DNA of 64,000 nt, from assembly GCA_002344215.1 (NCBI GenBank), contig DDSV01000028.1:66287-130286 (forward strand). The letters are read 5' to 3'. Every line of letters starts with the position of its first letter. The first letter of the stretch is position 1. This document shows positions 1-8,092 of the stretch, piece by piece. Below the pieces are notes generated by a model, which worked only from the letters and a program-made list of their open reading frames with translations, did not search any database and was not told where the DNA came from. The position numbers were made by a program, and so were the translations under genes. This DNA comes from Akkermansiaceae bacterium UBA2381 (lineage in GTDB: Bacteria > Verrucomicrobiota > Verrucomicrobiia > Verrucomicrobiales > DEV007).

Positions 1-1156
1 TACTCCAGTGGAGATGCCCGGGACCGGAGGGGGAAGGGGTCTGCCGGGTCACCTCGATCTGACGAATCGTTTCGCTGGAAGGGCGCCCCTTATCTTCGGA
101 ACTCAAAATCCGGCTCGAGGCGATCCCGGGCCAGAGATGACGGCCTTTTTTGTTTTCGCCCGTCCACCATTGATACAGGGCGGTGAAGCTCTGATCCGAA
201 GGTTCAATCCGCCAGTAGAGCTGGGGGGAGAAATAGTCGAGCCATCCCTGGTTCAGCCAGTAGCGGGAATCGGCAAAAATATGATCATAGGCATCGAGTC
301 CGGCTGCGACGGAGGACGGGTAACCTGGCCGCCAGATCCCGAAGGGACTGATCCCGACATCGACCCAGGATTTGGTGGATTTTACCGATGAATATAGCGA
401 CGAGACAAAGGAGTTGATGTTACTGCGGCGCCAGTCGCGGACGTTCAGCTTGCCTCCCTTTGACTGATAGGCGCGAAAGGAGGCGGAATCATCGAACTGG
501 TCGTAGACCTTTCCTCCCGAGGTTTTTGGATAGGGATAAAAATAGTCATCGATGTGGATACCATCGACATCGTACCGTCTCGCCACATCGACCATGACAT
601 CGATGGCCCGTTGGCGAATGAAGTCGGATCCCGGGTTCCCCCATTTCATCGTGCCGGAGGCCAGCATCAGAGTGGAGTGCGTCTTGGTGATATGCTTCGC
701 CGACTTGCTGGAGCGCTCCGTCGCGCTGGCACGAAAAGGGTTAAACCAGGCATGCAGTTCGATGCCGCGGCGATGCGCTTCCTGCACGGCGAAGGTGAGG
801 GGATCGTAGCCATCGGAGGGGCCGACACCCATTTGTCCGGTCAGGAAAAAAGACCAGGGCTCAAGGCTCGATTTGTAAAAGGCATCGCATTCCGTCCTGA
901 CCTGAAAAATAACCGCATTGAGTCCCGATGCGGCCGCGAGGTCGAGCAGTCCGATCATTTCGGCACGCTGCTGTTGGGGTGAGAGGGTGTAGGTCGAGGG
1001 CCAATCGAGATTGTGTACTGTCGCAATCCAGGCGGCCCGGAACTCGCGCCGGGGTTCCGGAACCTTGATTCTCCCCGGAACGTAATCTGCGCGCCCCGCC
1101 ACCGGCAGGTTGAATGTAAGCGCGAAGAGGATGACGCAAAAGATTCGGGAAGGCAT
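1..1156 (-). CDS. GHL10-type (YngK-like) glycoside hydrolase, 3' end beyond window
   Basis: About 385 N-terminal residues are visible; the reading frame stays open to the window edge, so the C-terminus lies outside. A signal peptide (residues 1-23, ending near VAGRA) is followed from about residue 39 by REFRAAWIATVHNLDWPS, the typical opening of the DUF187/GHL10 family (YngK relatives), a TIM-barrel family of secreted glycoside hydrolases. DGIHIDDYFYPYP at 198-210 is the conserved strand carrying the acidic pair expected at the active site. Substrate cannot be read from sequence; family members act on cell-wall or plant polysaccharides in the periplasm or outside. The ATG at 1154-1156 is chosen because it directly precedes the signal peptide. 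No Shine-Dalgarno is visible. Divergent from mgtE across a 210-bp gap containing a long hairpin. Confidence 0.85.
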   Translation of the reverse strand, partial: MPSRIFCVILFALTFNLPVAGRADYVPGRIKVPEPRREFRAAWIATVHNLDWPSTYTLSPQQQRAEMIGLLDLAAASGLNAVIFQVRTECDAFYKSSLEPWSFFLTGQMGVGPSDGYDPLTFAVQEAHRRGIELHAWFNPFRASATERSSKSAKHITKTHSTLMLASGTMKWGNPGSDFIRQRAIDVMVDVARRYDVDGIHIDDYFYPYPKTSGGKVYDQFDDSASFRAYQSKGGKLNVRDWRRSNINSFVSSLYSSVKSTKSWVDVGISPFGIWRPGYPSSVAAGLDAYDHIFADSRYWLNQGWLDYFSPQLYWRIEPSDQSFTALYQWWTGENKKGRHLWPGIASSRILSSEDKGRPSSETIRQIEVTRQTPSPSGPGHLHWS

Positions 1157-1212
1157 AAATTTAAGTAGTCTTAAATATAAGGCTTTAGAAGGGAGTAGGC
1201 AACATGGTCTTG

Positions 1213-1294
1213 ATCTTAATCTTGTTCCTGATCCTGATCTTCACTGCGAACTGAAGACCATGGCCAAGATCAAGATCAGGAACAAGATTAAGAT
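1213..1294. repeat. Near-perfect 29-bp inverted repeat between divergent genes
   Basis: Arms at 1213-1241 and 1266-1294 are complementary at 28 of 29 positions, separated by 24 bases, in the gap between the GHL10 gene and mgtE. The arms are built from degenerate GATCTTAATC-like units. A second, shorter pairing (CATGGTCTT at 1203-1211 with AAGACCATG at 1254-1262) overlaps the loop, so alternative folds are possible. No T-run follows, so it is not a standard terminator; it looks like a dispersed intergenic repeat or a mRNA leader structure of mgtE. Confidence 0.75.
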
Positions 1295-1366
1295 TTGGAG
1301 AGAAGAGAATGCCGGGACCCGTCCCTGCTTGCGTTTTAATTCAGCACACCGAGGGTGCCCGCCGGG

Positions 1367-2761
1367 ATGGGGGAAAGCGAATTCACAAGCCAGCAGCCGG
1401 TTGATGTCGATACGATTCTGGAGGGGCTCCGGAGTTTGTCGGTCGACCGGATCAACGAGATCGCGAGGGAGGCTCATCCCGGGGACGTCGAAGTGGCCTT
1501 TGAACGCCTTGATGACTCGGATCGCGAAGAGGTGATGGCTTTGTTGCCTGCGGAAGTGCTCTCCGCGTGGGCCGACTATCTTCCCGCCGCCGATGTGGAG
1601 AAAAGGCTCGAGACACTTCCTCGAACCGAACAACGCGAGGTCCTCGAGTCCCTCTCCGACGATGAACTCGTCGATCTCCTCCAGGAGATGGAGGAAGAGG
1701 ACAGGCCGCAATACATCGAGTTGCTGGGCGAGGAGAAGCGGCAGGTTTCCGAAGACCTCATGCGTTACCCCGAAGAGACGGCGGGCGGGCGTATGACCAT
1801 GGCGATGGCTACGGTGAGGGAGAATCTCTCCGTCGAGGAGGCTCTTCGCCAGCTTGAAGCCGTCAGGGACGAAGCGGAAATACTCAGTCGGATTTTTGTG
1901 GTTGATCAGGATAGCCGGCTCCTCGGCAAGGTCAGATTGAGGGATCTCGCCTTCAGTGATCGGAAGACTCCCATCAGTGAGCTCATGGATTCGGATCAGA
2001 TATCCGTTTCCGCGATGGCGGATCAGGAGGAGGCGGCCCAGATGGTTGCCCGATATGACCTGATGGCACTCCCAGTCATTGATGAAGAAGGCAGAGTCAT
2101 CGGTGTCATTACCCACGACGATGCGCTTGAGATCCTCGAAGAGGAATCAACCGAGGATATGGAACGGATTTCCGGGATCGGCGGTTACGGAGAGCTCGCC
2201 TATCTGCAAACCTCGGCGGTGGCGCATTTCAAACGGCGTTTTGGCTGGATCGTCGCGCTTGCGTTTATGGCCTTGTGCTCGGGTTTCATCCTGCATGCCT
2301 TCGAGTCTATCCTCAAGTCCTACTACATCCTCGCGCTTTACCTTCCCATGGTCGTCGCCGCAGGCGGAAACACGGGGGCCCAATCCGCCACCATGGTGAT
2401 CCGGGCCATGTCGCTGGGCGAGCTTGATACCCGCGAATTCTGGCGTGTTCTCTGGAAGGAGGGACGGGTGGGGATCATGCTGGGAAGCCTTCTCGGACTG
2501 TGTGTTTTCCTGCAGATCAATTTTCTGCTCCCCTCCACCTTTGATACCGGTACGGTGAGTGCCTTCAAGGTCGGACTCGTCGTTGGATTTGCCCTGATGG
2601 CCCAGGTGCTCACCTCTACTCTGATTGGAGCCGGACTGCCGGTGGCTGCGAAACGAATCAATCTCGACCCTGCCGTGGTCGCCTCGCCGGCCATCACCAC
2701 GCTCGTGGACATGAGCGGATCGGTGATTTACTTCGGCCTGGCGGGCTGGTTGTTCGGGTGA
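1367..2761 (+). CDS. mgtE: Magnesium transporter MgtE
   Basis: A 464-residue protein with the complete MgtE layout: a helical N-domain (about 15-120) of acidic repeats, a CBS pair (about 125-255, entered by the typical PEETAGGRMT), a connecting helix, and a five-helix membrane domain (about 275-464). The pore signature is present as VAAGGNTGAQSATM. The family conducts Mg2+ into the cell through a homodimer gated by Mg2+ binding to the N and CBS domains. An in-frame stop at 1337-1339 limits the start to GTG 1355 or ATG 1367; the ATG is preferred. The 1213-1294 inverted repeat lies in its probable leader. It converges with ffh. Confidence 0.93.
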   Translation: MGESEFTSQQPVDVDTILEGLRSLSVDRINEIAREAHPGDVEVAFERLDDSDREEVMALLPAEVLSAWADYLPAADVEKRLETLPRTEQREVLESLSDDELVDLLQEMEEEDRPQYIELLGEEKRQVSEDLMRYPEETAGGRMTMAMATVRENLSVEEALRQLEAVRDEAEILSRIFVVDQDSRLLGKVRLRDLAFSDRKTPISELMDSDQISVSAMADQEEAAQMVARYDLMALPVIDEEGRVIGVITHDDALEILEEESTEDMERISGIGGYGELAYLQTSAVAHFKRRFGWIVALAFMALCSGFILHAFESILKSYYILALYLPMVVAAGGNTGAQSATMVIRAMSLGELDTREFWRVLWKEGRVGIMLGSLLGLCVFLQINFLLPSTFDTGTVSAFKVGLVVGFALMAQVLTSTLIGAGLPVAAKRINLDPAVVASPAITTLVDMSGSVIYFGLAGWLFG

Positions 2762-2819
2762 GAAGCGAGGGAGGAAACGACGGGGCTTTGTATGACTAGG
2801 CAGGAGTCTTTCCCTGCCC

Positions 2820-4148
2820 TCAAAAAGGCATCTTGCCGCCGCCGAATTGCTTCATCATCTGGCTCATTTTCCCTTTGCTGCGCATCATCTTACGCATCTG
2901 GCCGAACTGCTTGAGGAGCTGGTTCACCTGAGTCACGCTGACTCCGCTGCCCAGGGCGATGCGGCGGCGGCGGGAGGCTTTGATGATCTCGGGACGGGTT
3001 CTTTCTTTCGGAGTCATCGACAGGACGATGGCCTCGGTGCGCTTCATTCGTTTGTCATCGAGATCGACTCCCTTGAGTTTGTCTCCCATTCCCGGGAGCA
3101 TTCCGAGCAGACTCTGCATTCCGCCCATCCGGTTCATCATCCGGATTTGGGAGAGGAAATCATTGAAGTCGAAGTTCGACCCCTTCATTCGTTCCGCCAT
3201 GCGGAGCGCCTCGTCCTCGTCAATGGCCTCGGCGGCCCGTTCGACGAGACCGACGATGTCTCCCATGCCGAGGATTCTTCCCGCCATTCGGTCCGGGACA
3301 AATGCCTCGAAGTCGGAAAGCTTTTCGCCGACCCCGACGAACTTGATCGGCTTGCCGGTGACGCTTCGCATCGAGAGCGCGGCTCCTCCTCTAGCGTCGC
3401 CGTCGAGTTTGGTGAGAATCAGCCCGGACAGACCGATGATTTCATCAAATGCTTTTGCGACGTTCACTGCCTGTTGGCCGGTGGCGGAATCGGCAACAAG
3501 GAGAGTTTCTTTCGGAGCAAGAAGTCGATGCAACTGCCGCAACTCCTCGATCAGAGCGTCGTCCACCTCCTGACGGCCGGCGGTGTCGAAGATGAGAACA
3601 GTTCCGCCCTGGTCTTCGGCCCATTTTAAGGCGGCTTTGGCGACTTTGAGGACGTCGGACTCTCCCGGTTCCGGAAGAAAGACAGGGATGTCGATCTGTC
3701 TCCCGAGGGTCGCCAGCTGTTCGATCGCGGCGGGTCGATAAAGGTCGCAGGCAACGAGCAGGGGGCGTCTTCCCTCCTTGCGGAGATGGAGAGCAAGTTT
3801 CGCCGACGTGGTGGTTTTTCCCGCTCCATTCAAACCCACCATGAGGATGCGCGCCGGAGGATTGAGATCGAGCGGGGCGGCATCACCGCCCAGAAGAGCG
3901 GCGATCTCGTCGTTGAAGATTTTGACGATCTGCTGTCCGGGCTGGATACTGCGAATGACCGTCTCGCCGAGCGCCTTTTCCTTTACCCGGGCGATGAACT
4001 CCTTGGCGACGGAGAACTCGACATCGGCTTCAAGCAGCGCGAGTCGAACCTCGCGAAGGGCATCCGAGATATTGGCCTCGGTGATTCGGCCGTGCCCCCT
4101 GAGTTTCTTGAATGTTTCCTGAAGGCTGCCGGATAGATTGTTGAACAT
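2820..4148 (-). CDS. ffh: Signal recognition particle protein Ffh
   Basis: A 442-residue SRP54 GTPase with an N domain (1-85), a G domain with P-loop GLNGAGKT (105-112), DTAGR (188-192) and TKLDGDARGG (about 247-256), and a Met-rich M domain (about 295-442) ending in MRSKGKMSQMMKQFGGG. It binds signal sequences and 4.5S RNA and delivers ribosomes to FtsY at the membrane. Length and motifs are standard. It starts 15 bases after the upstream lipoprotein deacetylase gene stops, so the two are probably cotranscribed, an unusual pairing. No 4.5S RNA gene was seen in the window. Confidence 0.97.
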   Translation of the reverse strand: MFNNLSGSLQETFKKLRGHGRITEANISDALREVRLALLEADVEFSVAKEFIARVKEKALGETVIRSIQPGQQIVKIFNDEIAALLGGDAAPLDLNPPARILMVGLNGAGKTTTSAKLALHLRKEGRRPLLVACDLYRPAAIEQLATLGRQIDIPVFLPEPGESDVLKVAKAALKWAEDQGGTVLIFDTAGRQEVDDALIEELRQLHRLLAPKETLLVADSATGQQAVNVAKAFDEIIGLSGLILTKLDGDARGGAALSMRSVTGKPIKFVGVGEKLSDFEAFVPDRMAGRILGMGDIVGLVERAAEAIDEDEALRMAERMKGSNFDFNDFLSQIRMMNRMGGMQSLLGMLPGMGDKLKGVDLDDKRMKRTEAIVLSMTPKERTRPEIIKASRRRRIALGSGVSVTQVNQLLKQFGQMRKMMRSKGKMSQMMKQFGGGKMPF

Positions 4149-4163
4149 GTGATGAGTCAGGAG

Positions 4164-5561
4164 TCAGATGGAGGGAGTCGCAGTGGGGGCCGGGGTGCCT
4201 GAGGCAGCGGCTTCACTGCCTTTTCCGGTATCGCTGTTGTCAGTGGGAAGGGGATCGTTCCGGCCGGGGACGGTGACGTCCGAGGATAGGTAGTCAGCCA
4301 GCTTATTGATCTGGAATGTCCACCCGATAACCTCATTCTCCTTTGAGCCGGCATGACGGAAGGTCAACTGCACTCCGCAGCTGTCGAGGCGGAGACGCTG
4401 GGGAATTTGATAGGTGACGAGTCCGTTCGCCGGGTTGTAGGTGTGAGGGACCCGTCCAAAGCCCGCGACCCGCAGCAGGATGCTGTCAGGGGCGACGCCG
4501 TTGAGCTTCGAAAGATCCACCTCAATGAGCGGCAGACGATTTCCAATGGTGCTGTTGGGGGTGGGCTTGACAGTGACAAGAGGTTCCGCCGCCTCTCCTT
4601 CGGGTGCCTTGGCATCTGCAAGTAGCTTACGGCCGGTCGCGGTCACGTTGCCGCCTCCGAAATCGAGCGCCGGATCAAAGTTGGCCAGAGTGGTTCCGTG
4701 AACGACATATCGACCGATCTCCAAGTCTTCTGTTTCCCAGGTGGTCTTCTTTCCGTTGACAGTGAAGCAGGCCTCGTAGCCGAAACCCCTGGCAAGCTCG
4801 AGGGCACGATCACTGTAAATGCCGTAAGGGAAGGCAAAGGTCTTCACGACGGCTCCCGTATCACCGAAGTTCTGCTCAAGAAAGTGATACGATTCCTCGA
4901 TCTCCTCCTTCAGCCAGGCTTGATACGCTTCGTCCGATCGCCCTCCGCGGTTGGACATGTTCTGATGGCTGACCGAGTGACTTGAGATCGTCGCCCCGTT
5001 TGCGGCCAGTTCACGGACCTCATCATGCGTGAGGGAGCGACCGCCGACCCCGATGTAGTTTTTGTAGAGAAAAATAGTGTAGGGATAATTGAAGTCCTTC
5101 AACACCTTCATCGCGAGAGTGTGGGTCGCCCTCCATCCGTCGTCGATCGTGATCATGATGGCTTCGGCGGGGATATCGGCTTTTCCCTGCTTCCAATCGA
5201 GAAACTGGCGCATGCTGATGACGGGAATCTTGGAATCCTGAATGGACTGCATCTGGTTCCGGAAGTCCTCGATATTGAGGATCATATCGTTGTTCGATTC
5301 CCCTTCGGTGAAGTCATGGTAACCGAGGACGGATACCCGGGCCTCCTTGTTGATGACAGGCTCCATTTTCACCGGAGCGGGCGGGGGAGGGATGTCCGCT
5401 TCGACGACCGGCTTTCGTGCGGCGGCCTCCTCCTCCGTTTCCCGATCAAGGGCCTGCTTTACAGAATCCAGATAGGGGGCCGCTTTTTCGCAACCGGTCT
5501 GAACGAGAACCGCACAAAGGCAGAGAAAAATGGCGGGACGGTTGAGCAGGGAGAGTTTCAT
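4164..5561 (-). CDS. Lipoprotein polysaccharide deacetylase (NodB domain)
   Basis: A 465-residue protein. The N-terminus is a lipoprotein signal with lipobox LVQTGC (Cys24), followed by an Ala/Glu/Pro-rich linker. The NodB/carbohydrate esterase 4 domain spans about 75-290, with TIDDGW (138-143) supplying the catalytic Asp and metal Asp, and SHSVSH (194-199) the metal His pair. The family removes acetyl groups from chitin-like, peptidoglycan or exopolysaccharide chains. The C-terminal part (about 300-440) looks like an added beta domain and ends in a low-complexity Ala/Thr/Pro tail. It lies directly upstream of ffh on the same strand. Substrate is not determinable. Confidence 0.88.
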   Translation of the reverse strand: MKLSLLNRPAIFLCLCAVLVQTGCEKAAPYLDSVKQALDRETEEEAAARKPVVEADIPPPPAPVKMEPVINKEARVSVLGYHDFTEGESNNDMILNIEDFRNQMQSIQDSKIPVISMRQFLDWKQGKADIPAEAIMITIDDGWRATHTLAMKVLKDFNYPYTIFLYKNYIGVGGRSLTHDEVRELAANGATISSHSVSHQNMSNRGGRSDEAYQAWLKEEIEESYHFLEQNFGDTGAVVKTFAFPYGIYSDRALELARGFGYEACFTVNGKKTTWETEDLEIGRYVVHGTTLANFDPALDFGGGNVTATGRKLLADAKAPEGEAAEPLVTVKPTPNSTIGNRLPLIEVDLSKLNGVAPDSILLRVAGFGRVPHTYNPANGLVTYQIPQRLRLDSCGVQLTFRHAGSKENEVIGWTFQINKLADYLSSDVTVPGRNDPLPTDNSDTGKGSEAAASGTPAPTATPSI

Positions 5562-5704
5562 GCCGAATTCAGCTGAATATAAGCCCGATTCACCCCTTTC
5601 AAACTCCGAATTCCCGTATCCTCCGGGGTGCCGCGTATTTGCCTATTTGCGAATCAGAATCGCTTGGCTTATGGGTAAAGTCTGAATTTTAACTCCCCTG
5701 ATCA

Positions 5705-6088
5705 ATGGCAAACGAAAATCTGGAAATCACTGCATATCTCAAGACCTTCTGTGGCTGGAGCGAGGGTGTTCGCGCGGTTTTCCGCAAGTATGACCTCGAT
5801 TTTGTCGAGAAGGACATAATCAAAAACCCGGCTTTCCGCTGGGAAATGGAGCAGAAGAGCGGCCAGCCCCTCTCCCCCTGTGTTGTCGTGAATGACACCA
5901 TGCTCGCCGATGTGAGCGGGGAGGAAGTGGAGGCCTGGCTGATTCAAAGCGGACTGCTGGAGAAAAGCGATGCCGAACCCGATGCCCCGATCGATTCCGC
6001 CTGCACGGATGCGCAGCACGCGGCGATGGATGCGGCCGCCCGATTTTCGGCGAACCCGACGGGAGCCAATGTCCGCATCGTCGAGTAA
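5705..6088 (+). CDS. Glutaredoxin-like single-cysteine thioredoxin-fold protein
   Basis: A 127-residue protein whose first 80 residues have the glutaredoxin pattern: ITAYLKTFCGWS puts one Cys (residue 16) where the redox motif should be, followed by a helix (VRAVFRKYDLDF) and SGQPLSPCVVVND with the cis-Pro loop. This resembles monothiol CGFS-type glutaredoxins, which handle glutathione or Fe-S clusters, but the motif is CGWS. A tail of about 45 residues (DAQHAAMDAAARFS) has no recognised fold. It starts without a Shine-Dalgarno and precedes parB by 35 bases, so the two may be cotranscribed. Confidence 0.7.
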   Translation: MANENLEITAYLKTFCGWSEGVRAVFRKYDLDFVEKDIIKNPAFRWEMEQKSGQPLSPCVVVNDTMLADVSGEEVEAWLIQSGLLEKSDAEPDAPIDSACTDAQHAAMDAAARFSANPTGANVRIVE

Positions 6089-6123
6089 ACTGGTTCCGTT
6101 CGGATTTTCCCACCAATCTTGCG

Positions 6124-7044
6124 ATGTCGGATTTTAAGAGCCCAAAAAAAGGTCTCGGCAGAGGTCTGAACGCCCTGATCAAAGCTCCTGGATCGGTCCC
6201 GGTTCGGAGCGATCAAGCTTCGGAATCGGACCCCGCGACCGGTGAACGCGTTCTGCGGGTTCCGCTTGACGCGGTCGTGCCCTCCCCCCTGCAGCCGAGG
6301 AAACGCTTTCACGAGGAGAATCTGGGTGAACTGGTCGAATCGATTCGCGAACACGGGGTGATCCAACCGCTCATCGTCCGGCTAGTCGCTGGAAAATACG
6401 AACTGATCGCCGGGGAACGGCGTTGGAGGGCCTCCACTCAGTTGCAACTCTCCGAGGTTCCGGTCATTGCCCGTGAGGCCTCTGATCAGGATGTGCTGGA
6501 GATGGCTCTGATCGAGAACCTGCAGCGCGAGGATCTCGACCCTCTCGAGGAAGCCGAAGCCTATGCCCGTCTCGCGCGGGAGTTCGGCTTGAGGCAGGAG
6601 GAGATCGCCCAGCGGGTTGGAAAGAACCGGGCGACGGTCTCCAATGCGATCCGTCTTCTCGATCTAGATTCCGAGGTTCAGACGCTCGTTTCAAGAAGGA
6701 TGCTGAGTTCCGGGCACGCCAAAGCCATTCTGGGACTCAAAACCAAAGCGGAGCAGCGAATGCTCGCCGACATGGTGGTTCGGAAGAAGTTAAATGTGCG
6801 TGACACGGAAAAGCTGGTCTCCGATACGATCAACGGGAAGTCATCCGCGAAAAAGCAGGTGAAATCAAAACTCACGCCCCAGGCGGAAACTTATATCCGA
6901 CGGATTCAGGATCAACTCCGCGCCCGCTATGCGACCAACGTGGCGATTCAGCACACCGACAAACGCGGCAAGATCGAGATTGAGTATTACGGCAACGAGG
7001 ATCTCGGGCGTGTTCTCGAGCTCATGGGCATAGATCCCGATTGA
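6124..7044 (+). CDS. parB: ParB/Spo0J chromosome partitioning protein
   Basis: A 306-residue ParB with the usual layout. The N-terminal GLGRGLNAL is followed by the CTP-binding/hydrolysing ParB domain with GERRWRA (97-103) and ENLQRE (131-136), a helix-turn-helix at about 157-178 (QEEIAQRVGKNRATVSNAI), and a C-terminal dimerisation region. Known members load on parS sites as CTP clamps and work with ParA to segregate origins. Here no parA is adjacent: the flanks are a glutaredoxin-like gene and an M28 lipoprotein. No parS-like palindrome built on TTTCACGTGAAA was found in the window. The gene is full length. Confidence 0.95.
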   Translation: MSDFKSPKKGLGRGLNALIKAPGSVPVRSDQASESDPATGERVLRVPLDAVVPSPLQPRKRFHEENLGELVESIREHGVIQPLIVRLVAGKYELIAGERRWRASTQLQLSEVPVIAREASDQDVLEMALIENLQREDLDPLEEAEAYARLAREFGLRQEEIAQRVGKNRATVSNAIRLLDLDSEVQTLVSRRMLSSGHAKAILGLKTKAEQRMLADMVVRKKLNVRDTEKLVSDTINGKSSAKKQVKSKLTPQAETYIRRIQDQLRARYATNVAIQHTDKRGKIEIEYYGNEDLGRVLELMGIDPD

Positions 7045-7081
7045 TTTTGTGACCCGGGGTTACCCTTGCCCTGCTGACCGC

Positions 7082-8092
7082 ATGAAACGATTTTTTGCTC
7101 CGCTGGTTTGCTGGTTCCTGCTCGCGGTGAACGGGTGCAGCGAAAAGGCCGTCACTTTTGACGCTGATGCTGCCTTAGAGGGCAAAGTTTCCGGAGAAAG
7201 AGCCCTCGAGCATGTCGCCGAGTTGGTGGCGTTCGGGCCTCGCCCGGCTGGGTCGGACGCTTTGGAGAAATCGCGCCAGTATTTGGAGAAAGCGCTCACG
7301 GCGAGCGGTTGGGTGACCCGCCGTCAGACTTTTACGACAAAAACGCCGAAGGGAGAGGTTGAGTTCACCAACCTTCGGGCCCGTTTTGGTGAGGCGTCAT
7401 GGAGCGGTCGTGTCACCGGGCTGCTCTGTTCGCACTATGACACCAAGGCATATGGTGGATTCGAGTTTGTTGGAGCAAACGACGCGGGATCAAGCACGGG
7501 GCTGCTCGTGGAGCTCGCCGGGGTGCTGGCCGCGCGCCCCGAGGTGGCTTCAAGGGTGGAATTGGTTTTTTTCGACGGGGAAGAAGCCTTTGGGACGAAC
7601 ATTACTCCGACCGACGGACTCTTCGGCAGCAAGCACTACGCTTCGCAGATTTTACTGGAAAAAGAAAAGGATCGCCCGCGCTGGGGCCTGCTGCTGGACA
7701 TGGTGGGTGATGCCGATTTGAACATCCGCGCCGGGGTGAAGATTCCGCGCGCTTCCGTGCGTGATCTTGCCGCCGCCAGCGGGAGTGGATATGTCGTGGA
7801 TATTGAATCCGTCGAAGCGACCCTTGAGCGGATGTCACGCGATTTGATTTCCGCCGCGGATGATCTGCAACTTCGATCATTCATCGGGATCAGTCCTGAT
7901 TACATCGTCGACGATCACATTCCGCTGAACGTCGTGGCGGGAATCCCAACGATCGATCTGATCGATTTTGACTATCCCCACTGGCATACTCCAGCCGATA
8001 CCCTCGACAAGCTGAGCGCGGAAAGTCTCGAAACGAGCGGGCGGGTCACGCTCATGCTGGTGGAGAAGTATCTATTGCCGGGATATCCTTAA
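7082..8092 (+). CDS. M28-family lipoprotein, glutaminyl-peptide cyclotransferase-like
   Basis: Taking ATG 7082 rather than the upstream GTG 7049 gives a clean lipoprotein signal peptide with lipobox AVNGC (Cys19) and a 336-residue product. Zinc-site motifs of the M28/glutaminyl cyclase fold are present: SHYDTK (118-120), GANDAGSS (131-138), DGEEAF (165-170), and later DDHIPLN and HWHTPADTLDKL. TDGLFGSKHYA and the HWHTPAD segment resemble glutaminyl cyclases more than aminopeptidases, so cyclisation of N-terminal Gln is possible, though peptidase activity is not excluded. It follows parB by 37 bases. Its 3' end overlaps the convergent DUF3857 gene by 41 bases. Confidence 0.8.
   Translation: MKRFFAPLVCWFLLAVNGCSEKAVTFDADAALEGKVSGERALEHVAELVAFGPRPAGSDALEKSRQYLEKALTASGWVTRRQTFTTKTPKGEVEFTNLRARFGEASWSGRVTGLLCSHYDTKAYGGFEFVGANDAGSSTGLLVELAGVLAARPEVASRVELVFFDGEEAFGTNITPTDGLFGSKHYASQILLEKEKDRPRWGLLLDMVGDADLNIRAGVKIPRASVRDLAAASGSGYVVDIESVEATLERMSRDLISAADDLQLRSFIGISPDYIVDDHIPLNVVAGIPTIDLIDFDYPHWHTPADTLDKLSAESLETSGRVTLMLVEKYLLPGYP

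Noticed and set aside
554..982. Plus-strand open frames opposite the first gene
   Set aside because: The minus strand encodes a continuous GHL10 glycoside hydrolase with clear motifs; the plus-strand frames are shadows.
2798..2817. Hairpin GGCAGG/CCTGCC between mgtE and ffh as a terminator
   Set aside because: Six-base stem without a T-run on either strand; not convincing.
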